A DNA stretch of 64,000 nt from Thiotrichales bacterium (GCA_016745035.1 JADGDE010000011.1:78468-142467); one strand, 5' to 3'; numbered from the stretch's first letter, positions 1-9,959 are shown. A program made the numbers and translations. Notes: a model not told the origin generated them from the letters alone.

Positions 1-1
1 A

Positions 2-490
2 TTTTGGTATACCTGTCCGCATTGTTATTATTTCGATCCTACCTTAGAAAAATGGTTAGAAACCAAGCCTGAGGATGTGAATTTTATTCGGATCCCCGCT
101 ATTTTTGCTAATGGGCGTTTTATTAACCTCGCACAAGTGTATTACACCGCAGAAGCGATGGGCGTATTAGATAAAATTCATATCGCCTTATTTGAAGCGA
201 TTCATAAAGATAAGCGTCATTTTAAGACCACCGAGGATTTTGCCAAATTCTTTGAAGAACAAGGCATTGCTCGCGCCGACTTTGAGAAAAAATATGCGTC
301 TTTTGCTGTCGACAGCCGCGTACGTAAAGCCAAACGCCTAACCGCTAAATATGGCATTAGTGCGGTTCCTAGTGTTGTGGTTCAAGGCAAATATTTATTG
401 ACCAGTGATAAAACCGACGGTTATGAAAACATGATGGTCATTATCGATCAATTATTGGATGAGGAACGCAAAGCGAAAACCAAACCCTAA
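2..490 (+). CDS. dsbA: DsbA-like thiol:disulfide interchange protein (5' end outside window)
   Basis: The reading frame is open from the window edge and runs through Phe-Trp-Tyr-Thr-Cys-Pro-His-Cys, so the CPHC active site of a DsbA-type thioredoxin-fold oxidase lies in the first 30 bases; an internal GTG at 77 is not the true start. Downstream are the helical insert and the cis-proline loop Ala-Val-Pro-Ser near the end, as in DsbA. The family oxidises cysteine pairs of exported proteins in the periplasm and is recharged by DsbB. The signal peptide and about 40-50 residues would lie upstream. It is followed by a hairpin and then pgi. DsbA is favoured over DsbC/G by the CPHC motif and single-domain layout. 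Confidence 0.9.
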   Translation, partial: FWYTCPHCYYFDPTLEKWLETKPEDVNFIRIPAIFANGRFINLAQVYYTAEAMGVLDKIHIALFEAIHKDKRHFKTTEDFAKFFEEQGIARADFEKKYASFAVDSRVRKAKRLTAKYGISAVPSVVVQGKYLLTSDKTDGYENMMVIIDQLLDEERKAKTKP

Positions 491-498
491 ATCATTCC

Positions 499-519
499 AA
501 GCCGGGCATGTCCCGGCTT
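499..519 (+). terminator. Hairpin after dsbA
   Basis: Perfect 8-bp stem AAGCCGGG/CCCGGCTT with a five-base loop, nine bases after the dsbA stop, followed by a pyrimidine-rich stretch (ATTCTCTTCTTT) rather than a clean T run. Probable weak terminator. Confidence 0.6.
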
Positions 520-562
520 ATTCTCTTCTTTGGTTCACAGAACCCGCAGCTAAAAAACTACC

Positions 563-2197
563 ATGTCCGATTTGACTCGCAGCACAGCTTGGCAACAACT
601 ACAACAGCATAGCCAAACTATGCAAGATAGCGATTTGAGAAGCTTATTTACGCAAGACCCAGAGCGTTTTGATAAATTTTCTCTCAATGCAGCGGGCTTA
701 TTACTGGATTATTCTAAAAACCATCTCAACGAACAAACCTTAACCCATCTTGAAGCCTTGGCCAAACAGGTTGAGTTTGATTCATGGCGTAAAAAACTCT
801 TTAGTGGTAAACATATTAACCACACGGAAGACCGAGCCGCTTTACACACAGCTTTGCGCAATTGTAGCCAAATCCCGGTGCGTTATAACGGCAGAGATGT
901 GATGGGTGATATTAACCGGGTGCTGGATAAAATGCGCCAATTTAGCCGTGATATTCATAATGGTGATTGGCGCGGTTATACCAATAAAATGATCACAGAT
1001 ATTGTCAATATTGGTATTGGTGGCTCCGATTTAGGGCCAAAAATGGTGGTGGATGCACTCGCACCGTACCAAAAAGATGGGATGTGCAGTCATTTTATTT
1101 CTAATATTGATGCCCTACAAATTGACCGTTTATTAGCAACCCTCGACCCTGAAACAACCCTATTTATTATCGCCTCAAAAACCTTCTCTACCCAAGAAAC
1201 CATGGCTAATGCCTTAACCGCCAGACAATGGTTTTTGAGTCATTGTGCCGATAAAAAAATGATCCGCAAGCATTTTGTTGCGGTGTCTACTAGCCAACAA
1301 CAAGTCGAGGAATTCGGCATTGATCCTCACAATATGTTCGTGTTTTGGGATTGGGTTGGTGGGCGCTTTTCCTTGTGGTCAGCGATTGGTTTATCAATTA
1401 TTTTAGCCATTGGCATGGAAGCGTTTGAATCCATGCTGGCAGGCGCACACATGATGGATCAACATTTCCAAACCGCACCGATTTTACAAAATATGCCAGC
1501 GCTTTTAGGCTTAATTAGCATTTGGTATAACAATTTTCTCCATGCCAACAGTAATAATCACGCCATCTTGCCCTATGATTATGCCTTGCGATTTTTCCCC
1601 GCTTACTTGCAACAGTTAGAAATGGAAAGTAACGGCAAACGCATTACCCGCACAGGCGAGATTGTTGACTATAAAACTTGTCCAGTGATTTGGGGCGCGC
1701 CGGGTAACAATGGTCAACACGCATTTTATCAACTTCTCCACCAAGGCACGCGCAAGATCTCAATTGATTTTATTATCGCGATTCATAACAACACCCAAAC
1801 CATTGATCATCAGCCTGCGGTGCTTGCCAATGCGCTAGCACAAAGTCGAGCTTTAATGTGGGGGCGTAATCATGAAGAAACCCGCTTAGCCAATCCAAAA
1901 TTAACAGCAGCAGAATTGGAAGCGCATGTATTCCCTGGCAACCAAGCCAGCAATACCTTGCTCTATAATCGTCTCACCCCCGCAACACTGGGGTCACTGA
2001 TTGCCCTATATGAGCATAAAGTCTTTGTTGAGAGTATTTGTTGGCAAATTAATCCTTTCGATCAATGGGGCGTGCAACTGGGCAAAACTATGGCAATGGA
2101 TTTATTGCCCGCTTTACAAACAGGTGAAGACAAACCTGCCTGTGAATATGACGCATCGACTAATGGTTTATTAAACTATATTAAAAGCCACGTCTAA
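563..2197 (+). CDS. pgi: Glucose-6-phosphate isomerase
   Basis: 544 residues, the normal size for the bacterial/eukaryotic-type cytosolic enzyme that interconverts glucose-6-phosphate and fructose-6-phosphate in glycolysis and gluconeogenesis. Visible signatures are VGGRFSLWSAIG (GPI signature 1), the catalytic-region motif GQHAFYQLLHQG and the C-terminal FDQWGVQLGK (signature 2). The start at 563 gives the usual N-terminus; no strong Shine-Dalgarno is visible. It is separated from dsbA by a hairpin and from eno by a 613-base gap, so it is probably transcribed on its own. With eno and gpmI it is one of three lower-carbon-metabolism genes in the window. Confidence 0.97.
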   Translation: MSDLTRSTAWQQLQQHSQTMQDSDLRSLFTQDPERFDKFSLNAAGLLLDYSKNHLNEQTLTHLEALAKQVEFDSWRKKLFSGKHINHTEDRAALHTALRNCSQIPVRYNGRDVMGDINRVLDKMRQFSRDIHNGDWRGYTNKMITDIVNIGIGGSDLGPKMVVDALAPYQKDGMCSHFISNIDALQIDRLLATLDPETTLFIIASKTFSTQETMANALTARQWFLSHCADKKMIRKHFVAVSTSQQQVEEFGIDPHNMFVFWDWVGGRFSLWSAIGLSIILAIGMEAFESMLAGAHMMDQHFQTAPILQNMPALLGLISIWYNNFLHANSNNHAILPYDYALRFFPAYLQQLEMESNGKRITRTGEIVDYKTCPVIWGAPGNNGQHAFYQLLHQGTRKISIDFIIAIHNNTQTIDHQPAVLANALAQSRALMWGRNHEETRLANPKLTAAELEAHVFPGNQASNTLLYNRLTPATLGSLIALYEHKVFVESICWQINPFDQWGVQLGKTMAMDLLPALQTGEDKPACEYDASTNGLLNYIKSHV

Positions 2198-2446
2198 CCA
2201 GACGCAGATATATGTTGCTGATGAATATGGCATCTGTAAAATTTTACACAATTGTCTTAAATCCGCTCTAAGTCTTATACGGGTTATGCTAGAATAGGCG
2301 GGGTTTGATGTCAGGAAAATAACTGCTTAATAGCGCTTAGCAATGTGACTGAGATGCCTCTTAATCTCAATATTTGCTCCTCAGTCTCGAGTTTTTTATC
2401 CATAAAGAATTGAAGCGATATATTAAGTGCTCATCAAATTTAACTT
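2198..2446. other. Gap between pgi and eno, first part
   Basis: About 250 bases without a convincing gene. No recognisable RNA gene or strong terminator was seen. A MITE-like repeat and a structured leader (listed separately) occupy the rest of the 613-base gap. Confidence 0.5.
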
Positions 2447-2582
2447 GATTGATGTTACGCAAAGGCTGACTTTCACCTCAAAAGGTAAAAAAACTGCCAT
2501 TGCTCCACGACTAAATATCACTAAGCAGGTAGAAAACCACCCCATTGTGATAAAAATTGGTTTAGTGCATCATTTCAGTTAA
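2447..2582 (+). repeat. MITE-like repeat, copy A
   Basis: Left end reads TTGATGTTACGCAAAGGCT and the right end TTTAGTGCATCATTTCAGTTAA, a worn version of the right end seen in other copies. It contains the family core ATATCACTAAGCAGGT. About 136 bp, no ORF. The closest relative in the window is the copy near 13.74 kb, which shares the interior almost throughout. Confidence 0.75.
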
Positions 2583-2710
2583 GGGAATAATTGTGCTTAG
2601 GTAACACTTTCTAGTGCTGGATGCTAAAGGAAAATTGATACCTAACACCAAGTGTGACTGTTATCACTGACATAAGTGATAAGCCGTAAATGATTGGTTT
2701 TGCTCAATGT

Positions 2711-4088
<1,378 letters not shown>

Positions 4089-4096
4089 ACAAGCTT

Positions 4097-4121
4097 AAAG
4101 GGTGAGTTTATCCCCTTTTTT
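4097..4121 (+). terminator. Rho-independent terminator of eno
   Basis: AAAGGG and CCCCTTT arms separated by a short A/T-rich loop and followed by TTTT, starting eight bases after the eno stop codon. Confidence 0.65.
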
Positions 4122-4348
4122 AGATAGAATTTTGAGGTAAATGAGCGTATATCTTTGTGCATTTACCTCTGGTTCTATTTTTTTGTTGCCCCTCAATAAA
4201 ATATTTTGTATAACAGCACAAACTGAATGTGTCAGTTTTGAGCGAGAATAGGTGGCTCAACGTATTTATTCTTAGTCATTATCATGTTACGTGATTGAAC
4301 AAGCTGACAATAGGCTTAATCAAACATCATAATATCTTGTCATCACCC

Positions 4349-4365
4349 TTAAGTTTAGCTAAATC
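4349..4365 (+). promoter_or_regulatory. Conserved upstream box shared with the 7.9-kb paralogue
   Basis: The 17 bases before this GTG start read TTAAGTTTAGCTAAATC; the paralogue has TTAAGTACTGCTAAATC at 7866-7882, identical at 14 of 17 positions. No normal Shine-Dalgarno is visible in either leader. The box either survives from duplication of the locus or has a role in expression. Confidence 0.4.
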
Positions 4366-6456
4366 GTGTCTACCAAAGCAAAAGCAGAAGTAAAGCGTTT
4401 AATGGCAGAGGTCAGCCAATTACAGGCAAAGACCAAAAGTGCCAATGCCAATATTAAAATCAAAACACAGCAATTAGTTAAAGAAATTAATGAATTGCAA
4501 GTATTGGTGATTAAAAACAAAGATAAAGAAAAATACCAAGAGGTTAAAAATAAAACCCGTGAATTATTCGAATTACAACTAGAAAACACCCTCCTGCGCC
4601 AAAAACATATCCGTGAGCAAATGAACCGCTTGCTGTTGGCACAACACAAATATGAAGACTTAGCAAAACAAGACCCAGATGCGCTTAACAGTGCAGATAC
4701 ACGCCTGTTACAGCAGCTCAAGCTCCTAGTTAAAGGTAAAAAAACCGAATTTCTTCAAGCTGGAAAAGAAGTTGAAGAAATTCGCGCCCGGGCTTTGAAA
4801 AAAAATATTACTCTCTCGGATAAATTAAGCAAAAAATCAGCTGGCACGTCTGCCAATACTGATAACAAGACACCTGCGGTAAGTCGGGGACAAAAACAAA
4901 CGTTCAAAACCGAGCAAGAGAATCTAGCCGATAGAGCTAAAACCGAAGCAGAAAAATTGATTGTTGCCGTAAGCCAAGGACAAGCCCTGCCTTCTACTGC
5001 CACGAGTAACAATAAAGAAACAAAAGAGACAAAAGCCAGCAGTAAAACCCAAGAAATTGGGAAAATGATTGATGAAATCAGCCGCTTACAAATGTCTGCG
5101 GATAAAGGACAATTATCCGATAGTGAAATCGAAGAGCTAGAAGAACGCGTACGCTCGATTGAAGCAAAACAAAAAAATACCCGTGATCAAATTAACCAAC
5201 TCACCCAAGCTAAAATCAAATATGAGTTGGCTATTAATCGTTCCTCAGAACTTCGAGATCAAGCGCAACAACGACGTGAACAAGACGAACAACTACAACA
5301 AGAACTCAACGGTTTAATCTCACAAAAAGAACAAGAACAACAACAATTATTAGATGAATTAAGACAAATTCGTGAACGCTCAGAACAAGAGTCAGCCCTC
5401 CTTAAAGCCCAGCGCGATGCTGCCAGAGCGCTAGCAGAAGAACAACAAGAAAACACCAGTACTGTTAACCAACATTCAGAAAAAAAACACGGGCTGATCA
5501 GTGTACTTATTATTTCTGTTGTGATGCTGTTACTACTCACCGCAGGGGGAGCTTATTATTTTATCTATTATGTCGATAAAACAACGCCTTCTGTAATTGC
5601 CGAAAACAAAGCGCCTAAAAAAACAGCAGCTGAATTAGCTGAAGAAAAAGCCCAAGCAGAAGCGGCTAAACTGGCAGCAGAAAAAGCAGCTCAAGCGGAA
5701 AAACAAGCCAAAATAGCCCCGATTCGTTTTTTCCGCGATAAGCTCAAAAGTGGCGGTTATGCCCCGATGATGGTGCAATTACCCTCAGGTAGTTTTACTA
5801 TGGGTAGCAAACCTCAACTACCTTATACTGATGAACGTCCCCCCGTAAAAATACAACTGAATGGTTTTGCCATTGGTAAATTTGAAGTAACCGTAAAACA
5901 ATATCAGCGTTTTGTTAATCGCTCAGGGCGACCTATGCCTGATAATGAAGGTTGGGATGATGATAATTTACCCATTGTCAATGTGACCTTTGAAAATGCT
6001 GAAGCTTATGTTAAATGGCTGACCAAAGAAACAGGGCATCGTTATCGTCTTCCTAGTGAAAGAGAATGGGAATATGCTGCTAAAGCCGGTAGTGAGCGTA
6101 AACTATACTGGTGGGGAAACCGCTTGGAGAAAAAACGCGCTAACTGTGGTGAATGTGGGAGCCGTTGGGATAATAAACAACCTGCACCTGTAGGGCAATT
6201 TGAAGCCAATGCGTTTGGCTTACATGATGTGCTCGGTAATGTATTTGAATGGACTAGGAGTTGTTCTCATTCAGATTACACCAATGCGCCCAGTACAGGA
6301 CAAATATGGGAAGTCGATGCGGATTGTCGTTATCGTATGGTGCGCAGCAGTGCCTATAATAGCTATAAAAAAGAATTGCGTACCGCTAAACGAACTAAAT
6401 TACGCCCTAATGCCAGAACCAATAGTTTAGGCTTTCGAGTGGTGCGTATTAATTAA
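4366..6456 (+). CDS. Coiled-coil, single-TM protein with C-terminal FGE-sulfatase fold
   Basis: 696 residues with a GTG start. Residues 1-370 are charged heptad-rich coiled coil (Gln/Glu/Lys-rich); about 376-402 is one strongly hydrophobic membrane helix; about 410-450 is an Ala/Glu/Lys helix; about 466-696 is a formylglycine-generating-enzyme/SUMF1-type domain (PF03781), with MVQLPSGSFTMGS, RLPSEREWEYAAKAG, FGLHDVLGNVFEWT and the C-terminal LGFRVVRIN. The domain probably faces the periplasm and the coiled coil the cytoplasm. The region that holds the catalytic Cys pair in true FGE (after VRSSAY) has no cysteine, so sulfatase activation is unlikely; a separate Cys-Gly-Glu-Cys motif is present. 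Paralogous to the gene at 7900. The stop codon lies at the edge of a repeat end. Role unknown. Confidence 0.85.
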   Translation: MSTKAKAEVKRLMAEVSQLQAKTKSANANIKIKTQQLVKEINELQVLVIKNKDKEKYQEVKNKTRELFELQLENTLLRQKHIREQMNRLLLAQHKYEDLAKQDPDALNSADTRLLQQLKLLVKGKKTEFLQAGKEVEEIRARALKKNITLSDKLSKKSAGTSANTDNKTPAVSRGQKQTFKTEQENLADRAKTEAEKLIVAVSQGQALPSTATSNNKETKETKASSKTQEIGKMIDEISRLQMSADKGQLSDSEIEELEERVRSIEAKQKNTRDQINQLTQAKIKYELAINRSSELRDQAQQRREQDEQLQQELNGLISQKEQEQQQLLDELRQIRERSEQESALLKAQRDAARALAEEQQENTSTVNQHSEKKHGLISVLIISVVMLLLLTAGGAYYFIYYVDKTTPSVIAENKAPKKTAAELAEEKAQAEAAKLAAEKAAQAEKQAKIAPIRFFRDKLKSGGYAPMMVQLPSGSFTMGSKPQLPYTDERPPVKIQLNGFAIGKFEVTVKQYQRFVNRSGRPMPDNEGWDDDNLPIVNVTFENAEAYVKWLTKETGHRYRLPSEREWEYAAKAGSERKLYWWGNRLEKKRANCGECGSRWDNKQPAPVGQFEANAFGLHDVLGNVFEWTRSCSHSDYTNAPSTGQIWEVDADCRYRMVRSSAYNSYKKELRTAKRTKLRPNARTNSLGFRVVRIN

Positions 6457-6470
6457 CTGATGTGACGCAA
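6453..6470 (+). repeat. MITE terminal half-copy at the stop codon
   Basis: TTAACTGATGTGACGCA matches the right-end type of the MITE family; its TAA is the stop codon of the upstream gene. No matching second end follows. Confidence 0.6.
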
Positions 6471-6671
6471 ATGCCAACAATTAGCCTTCTAAATAGCTTG
6501 TGAAGACGGTTGGCGTTAATTTTTCTATTGCATCAAAACCAAAAACCGTTCATATTTACACCTAATTTAATCATGGAAATCTTTGTGTTCAACAGTGATA
6601 AATAGATTGAAACCACAAAGTCTATGCAAAAAACCCCAAACAACTGAGCCCATATTGAGTATAACTAATTG
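6471..6671. other. Intergenic stretch after the first FGE-fold gene
   Basis: Part of a 550-base gap without a convincing gene. GCCAAC near 6473 and GTTGGC near 6509 can pair as a long-loop hairpin soon after the gene; otherwise A/T-rich and featureless. Confidence 0.35.
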
Positions 6672-6764
6672 ATATGATTTAACTGATGTTGCGCAAAGGC
6701 TTCACTAGGCAGGTGAAAAAGCCCCTTATTGTGGCAAAAACAGGCTTAATGCATTAAATCATAT
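6672..6764 (+). repeat. MITE-like repeat, copy B (deleted form)
   Basis: Left end TTAACTGATGTTGCGCAAAGGCTT passes straight to the family core CACTAGGCAGGTG, so about 50 interior bases present in other copies are missing. The whole is bracketed by a perfect 11-bp inverted repeat ATATGATTTAA (6672-6682)/TTAAATCATAT (6754-6764) not seen round the other copies. Confidence 0.7.
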
Positions 6765-6858
6765 GAATAAAACACTTGATACAAGTTGCCAGGTTGAAAA
6801 TATGTATGAGTTATAAGAATAACAGCCAGTTATCCTTATTTTGTATACTCTAACCCTA

Positions 6859-6888
6859 TTGACTGTTGACATTTGAACCCTATGTTAT
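6859..6888 (+). promoter_or_regulatory. Possible sigma-70 promoter before the acidic 169-aa gene
   Basis: TTGACT (6859-6864), 18 bases, then TGTTAT (6883-6888). It lies about 118 bases upstream of the ATG at 7007, in the tail of the 550-base gap. A second overlapping TTGACA at 6866 has no good -10. Confidence 0.35.
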
Positions 6889-7006
6889 AAGTGCTTAGGT
6901 ATTTGTCTTTAATATACTGCTATGACAACACAGCTCAAGTTAGCATCCGTCAGATAGTCTAAAATCTTAGGGTTAATGACTTTCAGGTGTGATGAGGTGA
7001 TAAAGA

Positions 7007-7516
7007 ATGAAAGTGAGTAAAGAGCTCAGAGAACGAATCAAACAACTGGAATCTGAGCAAAACCGTCAACAAGATGATCTTGCTGATTTGGACAGTCTAC
7101 GTAATTTGGTTGAAATTGAGGCGCTAGAAAAAGAGCTGGTGGATATTCATCAGGATCAAAATAGCAACGATGCGCTCTCAACATTAGACGATATAAACCT
7201 CGATTTTGAGGAAATATTCGATCAAGATGAAACGAAGTCTGACACACTATCAGCTACCGCAGATACTATTCATGATATTGATTTAGATGAATTGGTTGAT
7301 TTAGATACGGACAATAAACCCACTGGCACACAAACAGGGTTTATCGTTTGTCTCTTATTTAATAAAGCCAAACCCAGCGAATGGTCAGAAGAAGCTGGCG
7401 GTGGTTGGCGTGGTCCGGATATGGGGACACGTTATCCCAGCCAAGCCAAAGCTCAAGCGGTGATGGAACAACTCAAGAAAAAATGGCCTGATTATCCGAT
7501 TAAAATTTTGTCTTAA
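7007..7516 (+). CDS. Acidic hypothetical protein, coiled-coil N-terminus
   Basis: 169 residues, not recognised as a known family. The first 50 residues are helical and heptad-like (Leu/Glu/Gln-rich), the middle is very acidic (repeated Asp-Leu-Asp), and the last 55 residues form a compact basic-aromatic part with GGGWRGPDMGTRYPS, which could be a small folded domain. No signal peptide or membrane helix. The start follows GAGGTGATAAAGA. It lies between the two paralogous FGE-fold genes with repeats on both sides. The even codon use and preceding RBS-like sequence suggest a real gene; function unknown. Confidence 0.65.
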   Translation: MKVSKELRERIKQLESEQNRQQDDLADLDSLRNLVEIEALEKELVDIHQDQNSNDALSTLDDINLDFEEIFDQDETKSDTLSATADTIHDIDLDELVDLDTDNKPTGTQTGFIVCLLFNKAKPSEWSEEAGGGWRGPDMGTRYPSQAKAQAVMEQLKKKWPDYPIKILS

Positions 7517-7518
7517 AA

Positions 7519-7657
7519 TATCTGATGTGACGCACTAAGCTGGTTTTTATCACAATAGTGTAATTTTCCACCTGCCTAGTAAAGCTTAGCCGTGCAGCAA
7601 TGGCGGTTTTTTCTGCCCTTAAGGCAGAAAAAAAAGCCTTTGCGTAACATCAGTTAA
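7519..7657 (-). repeat. MITE-like repeat, copy C (inverted)
   Basis: Begins CTGATGTGACGCACTAAGC and ends AAGCCTTTGCGTAACATCAGTTAA, so it is inverted relative to copy D. Family core on this strand: CCACCTGCCTAGT. It starts three bases after the stop codon of the 169-aa gene. An interior hairpin (TTCTGCC/GGCAGAA followed by A residues) could end transcription. Confidence 0.85.
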
Positions 7658-7865
7658 AATATGATACCCAAAGTTTGGTATGGTGCTCACTGTTAATGTT
7701 TTTAGTAACGGATGAAACCAATGCCGGATATGAGTATAAGGATCGTGTGAGGTTTCCTATCGTTAAAACACATGGACGACATGTTGAGCATTTAACGATT
7801 TTATCTGATACGAATATAGACGTTATGATAGCAGCCACAGCGATATTTAACCGTTACTCGCTGTA
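7658..7865. other. Intergenic stretch before the second FGE-fold gene
   Basis: About 210 bases. Overlapping 62-64-codon open frames exist on both strands, but neither has an RBS or recognisable protein features, so none is called. Confidence 0.35.
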
Positions 7866-7899
7866 TTAAGTACTGCTAAATCAATCATTAGGCATTATT

Positions 7900-9429
7900 G
7901 TGTCAAAATCAGAGCAACCAAAAAAAAGAAACCACACGGCTCAAGAAATCGAGCAATTGTTACAAGAAGTACATTTGCTTAACTATAAACAAAAAAACTC
8001 AAGCCATGGTGGTACTAAGCGGGCTGAGCGCTTAATGGCTGAAATCGACCGTTTACATGCCAAAGCCTGCTCCGAACTTGACACACCCGCAGATCTCACC
8101 AATAACAGCGACAGCCTATCAGAGCGCTTAAGCGTACGGATTGGAAAACTAGAACGCGATCAACAGCAAGCACTAAAACAAATTCAAAAGTTAAGCGATG
8201 CTAAAATTCAACTAGAACTCTCTCGCGTACAATCAGAAAAAAAAGCCTCCGCTCAACAGCGGGAAGAAACCAAAAAACTCAAAACGCGCTTACTGAACTT
8301 AATGTCTGAACGTGAGGAACAATACTCACAACTACACGAAGAAGTTCAAGCCATTCGCTCCCAAAATAAAGAAGACAACGACTTACTAGCAACACAGCGG
8401 GATGCTGCCAGAGCGTTGGCACAAGAACAAAATGCACTTACTGAACAAAATAATAGTGCGCTTTTTTCTCCTGCAATTTACAAATGGCTTATTTTCGTGG
8501 CCATTGTGGTACTCATCTTATTATTTAGTGTCATTATGCACGCGGTTTATCTTTCTTTACAAAAATCTGCTTCAAACAATGAAGCACCGATGCAAACACC
8601 TAAAGAAACGAGGGCGGTTACAACCCAGATCAAAGAAGAAACCGATCCCGCACTAGAATCAGCGCCACTTAAACCTGCTCCACCGAAAAAACCTGAACAT
8701 CAACTGATACAAATTCAAGATAAATTACAAAGTGGGGGGATGGGACCTATGATGACTATCATCCCCGCAGGTGAACTTGCTATGGGTAGTCGGCGGGTAT
8801 TTCACTCCGAATACCCCGAAGTACATATCACAATGCAAAGCTATGCCATTAGCCAACATGAAATTAGTTTTGCTGATTATCGCCGCTTTAGTGAAGCGAC
8901 GGGCACAGCCTTACCCAATGATGAAGACTGGGGCTATGGTGTCCAGCCTGTGATTAATATACGCTGGGAACAAGCCAATACTTATGCCGCTTGGTTATCG
9001 CAACAAACAGGGCAACACTATAGACTCCCCAGTGAAAGAGAATGGGAATATGCCGCCAAAGCAGGCACAAGAAACAAATATTGGTGGGGCAATTACCTTG
9101 GCAAAAACCGCGCAAATTGTGCCAACTGTGGTAGCCGCTGGGATGGCGAACGCCCAGCACCTGTTGGCAGTTTTCCAGCGAATCCCTTTGGCTTATATGA
9201 TGTGGTTGGCAACGTGATGGAATGGACACATACTTGCTATCATAATAGCTACAAAAATAGCCCAAAAACAGGTAACTTGTGGGCAGGTGGAGATTGCAAA
9301 AAACGCATGGTACGCGGCGGTGCTTTCAGTAGCTATAAAAAAGAAATGCGCTTAAGCAGGCGACTGCCCTTAAATGCCAAAGCCCGTAGTAACCACTTAG
9401 GATTTCGTGTGGTACGCTTAGAAAAATAA
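7900..9429 (+). CDS. Coiled-coil, single-TM protein with C-terminal FGE-sulfatase fold (paralogue)
   Basis: 509 residues, GTG start. Same layout as the gene at 4366 but with a shorter cytoplasmic part: coiled coil about 1-180, membrane helix about 194-220, Pro/Lys-rich linker, then the FGE/SUMF1-type domain about 282-509 (MTIIPAGELAMGS, RLPSEREWEYAAKAG, FGLYDVVGNVMEWT, LGFRVVRL). The sequence before the membrane helix (LLATQRDAARALAQEQ) closely resembles its paralogue (LLKAQRDAARALAEEQ). The catalytic Cys pair of true FGE is absent; Cys-Ala-Asn-Cys is kept in the same place as Cys-Gly-Glu-Cys in the paralogue. Probably an inner-membrane protein with a periplasmic FGE-fold domain. Role unknown. 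Confidence 0.85.
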   Translation: MSKSEQPKKRNHTAQEIEQLLQEVHLLNYKQKNSSHGGTKRAERLMAEIDRLHAKACSELDTPADLTNNSDSLSERLSVRIGKLERDQQQALKQIQKLSDAKIQLELSRVQSEKKASAQQREETKKLKTRLLNLMSEREEQYSQLHEEVQAIRSQNKEDNDLLATQRDAARALAQEQNALTEQNNSALFSPAIYKWLIFVAIVVLILLFSVIMHAVYLSLQKSASNNEAPMQTPKETRAVTTQIKEETDPALESAPLKPAPPKKPEHQLIQIQDKLQSGGMGPMMTIIPAGELAMGSRRVFHSEYPEVHITMQSYAISQHEISFADYRRFSEATGTALPNDEDWGYGVQPVINIRWEQANTYAAWLSQQTGQHYRLPSEREWEYAAKAGTRNKYWWGNYLGKNRANCANCGSRWDGERPAPVGSFPANPFGLYDVVGNVMEWTHTCYHNSYKNSPKTGNLWAGGDCKKRMVRGGAFSSYKKEMRLSRRLPLNAKARSNHLGFRVVRLEK

Positions 9430-9463
9430 ACACAATCCAGAGAATAAAAGATTAACTTTATAG

Positions 9464-9492
9464 TTGACTTAAAATAATTTACCCCATATTAT
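9464..9492 (+). promoter_or_regulatory. Sigma-70-type promoter of the yjfI-pspA pair
   Basis: TTGACT (9464-9469), exactly 17 bases, TATTAT (9487-9492); ATG follows 31 bases later behind AGAGGAG. No sigma-54 -24/-12 box was seen, unlike the enterobacterial psp promoter. Confidence 0.65.
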
Positions 9493-9522
9493 GTCAATCA
9501 ACACAGCAGAGGAGCGAGTGAT

Positions 9523-9948
9523 ATGTCCCAGCAAAACCTAGAACAGTTAGCGATGGAATTAAACAATGCCACAACGGAGGGCGACTTAAGTCTAAGCACT
9601 GAATATCATGAAGGTTTATCGGTCATTACCGTCACCGTACTAGATCGGGAAGAATTCCCTATTTACATCACCATTGACGAATCACAAATTCTCTGTGTAA
9701 CGCACCTATGGCGCGAAGAGGAAATTTTAGCAGGCAAACGTGAAGAACTACTCGATGCCATGCTAATTATGAATGCTCCCATGCCTTTATCGGCATTTTC
9801 TAAAGTTGGGCAGCAATACATCCTTTTTGGTGCACTCTTTACCGAAGCAAGTGTTGATGAAATTTTGGAAGAAGTTGACACCTTAAGCAATAACACCTTG
9901 CTTGCTATTGAAGAGCTGAGCGAATTTTTACATAGCGAAAGCGAATAA
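9523..9948 (+). CDS. yjfI: YjfI family protein (DUF2170)
   Basis: 141 residues, a small acidic cytosolic protein whose order of motifs (LEQLAMELN at the start, LDREEFPIYITIDESQIL, FGALFTEASVDEILEEV) fits the DUF2170/YjfI family. In Enterobacteria yjfI precedes a PspA paralogue, yjfJ; here too a PspA/IM30 gene starts 11 bases after the stop, so the pair is an operon. The molecular role of the family is not established; context suggests an accessory of the PspA-like membrane-remodelling protein. Strong RBS (AGAGGAG) and a good promoter precede it. Confidence 0.8.
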   Translation: MSQQNLEQLAMELNNATTEGDLSLSTEYHEGLSVITVTVLDREEFPIYITIDESQILCVTHLWREEEILAGKREELLDAMLIMNAPMPLSAFSKVGQQYILFGALFTEASVDEILEEVDTLSNNTLLAIEELSEFLHSESE

Positions 9949-9959
9949 GGAGAGACAAC

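Noticed and set aside
7675..7869. 64-codon plus-strand frame, and an opposing 62-codon frame, before the second FGE-fold gene
   Set aside because: No RBS, no recognisable protein pattern and mirrored open frames on both strands in A/T-rich DNA.
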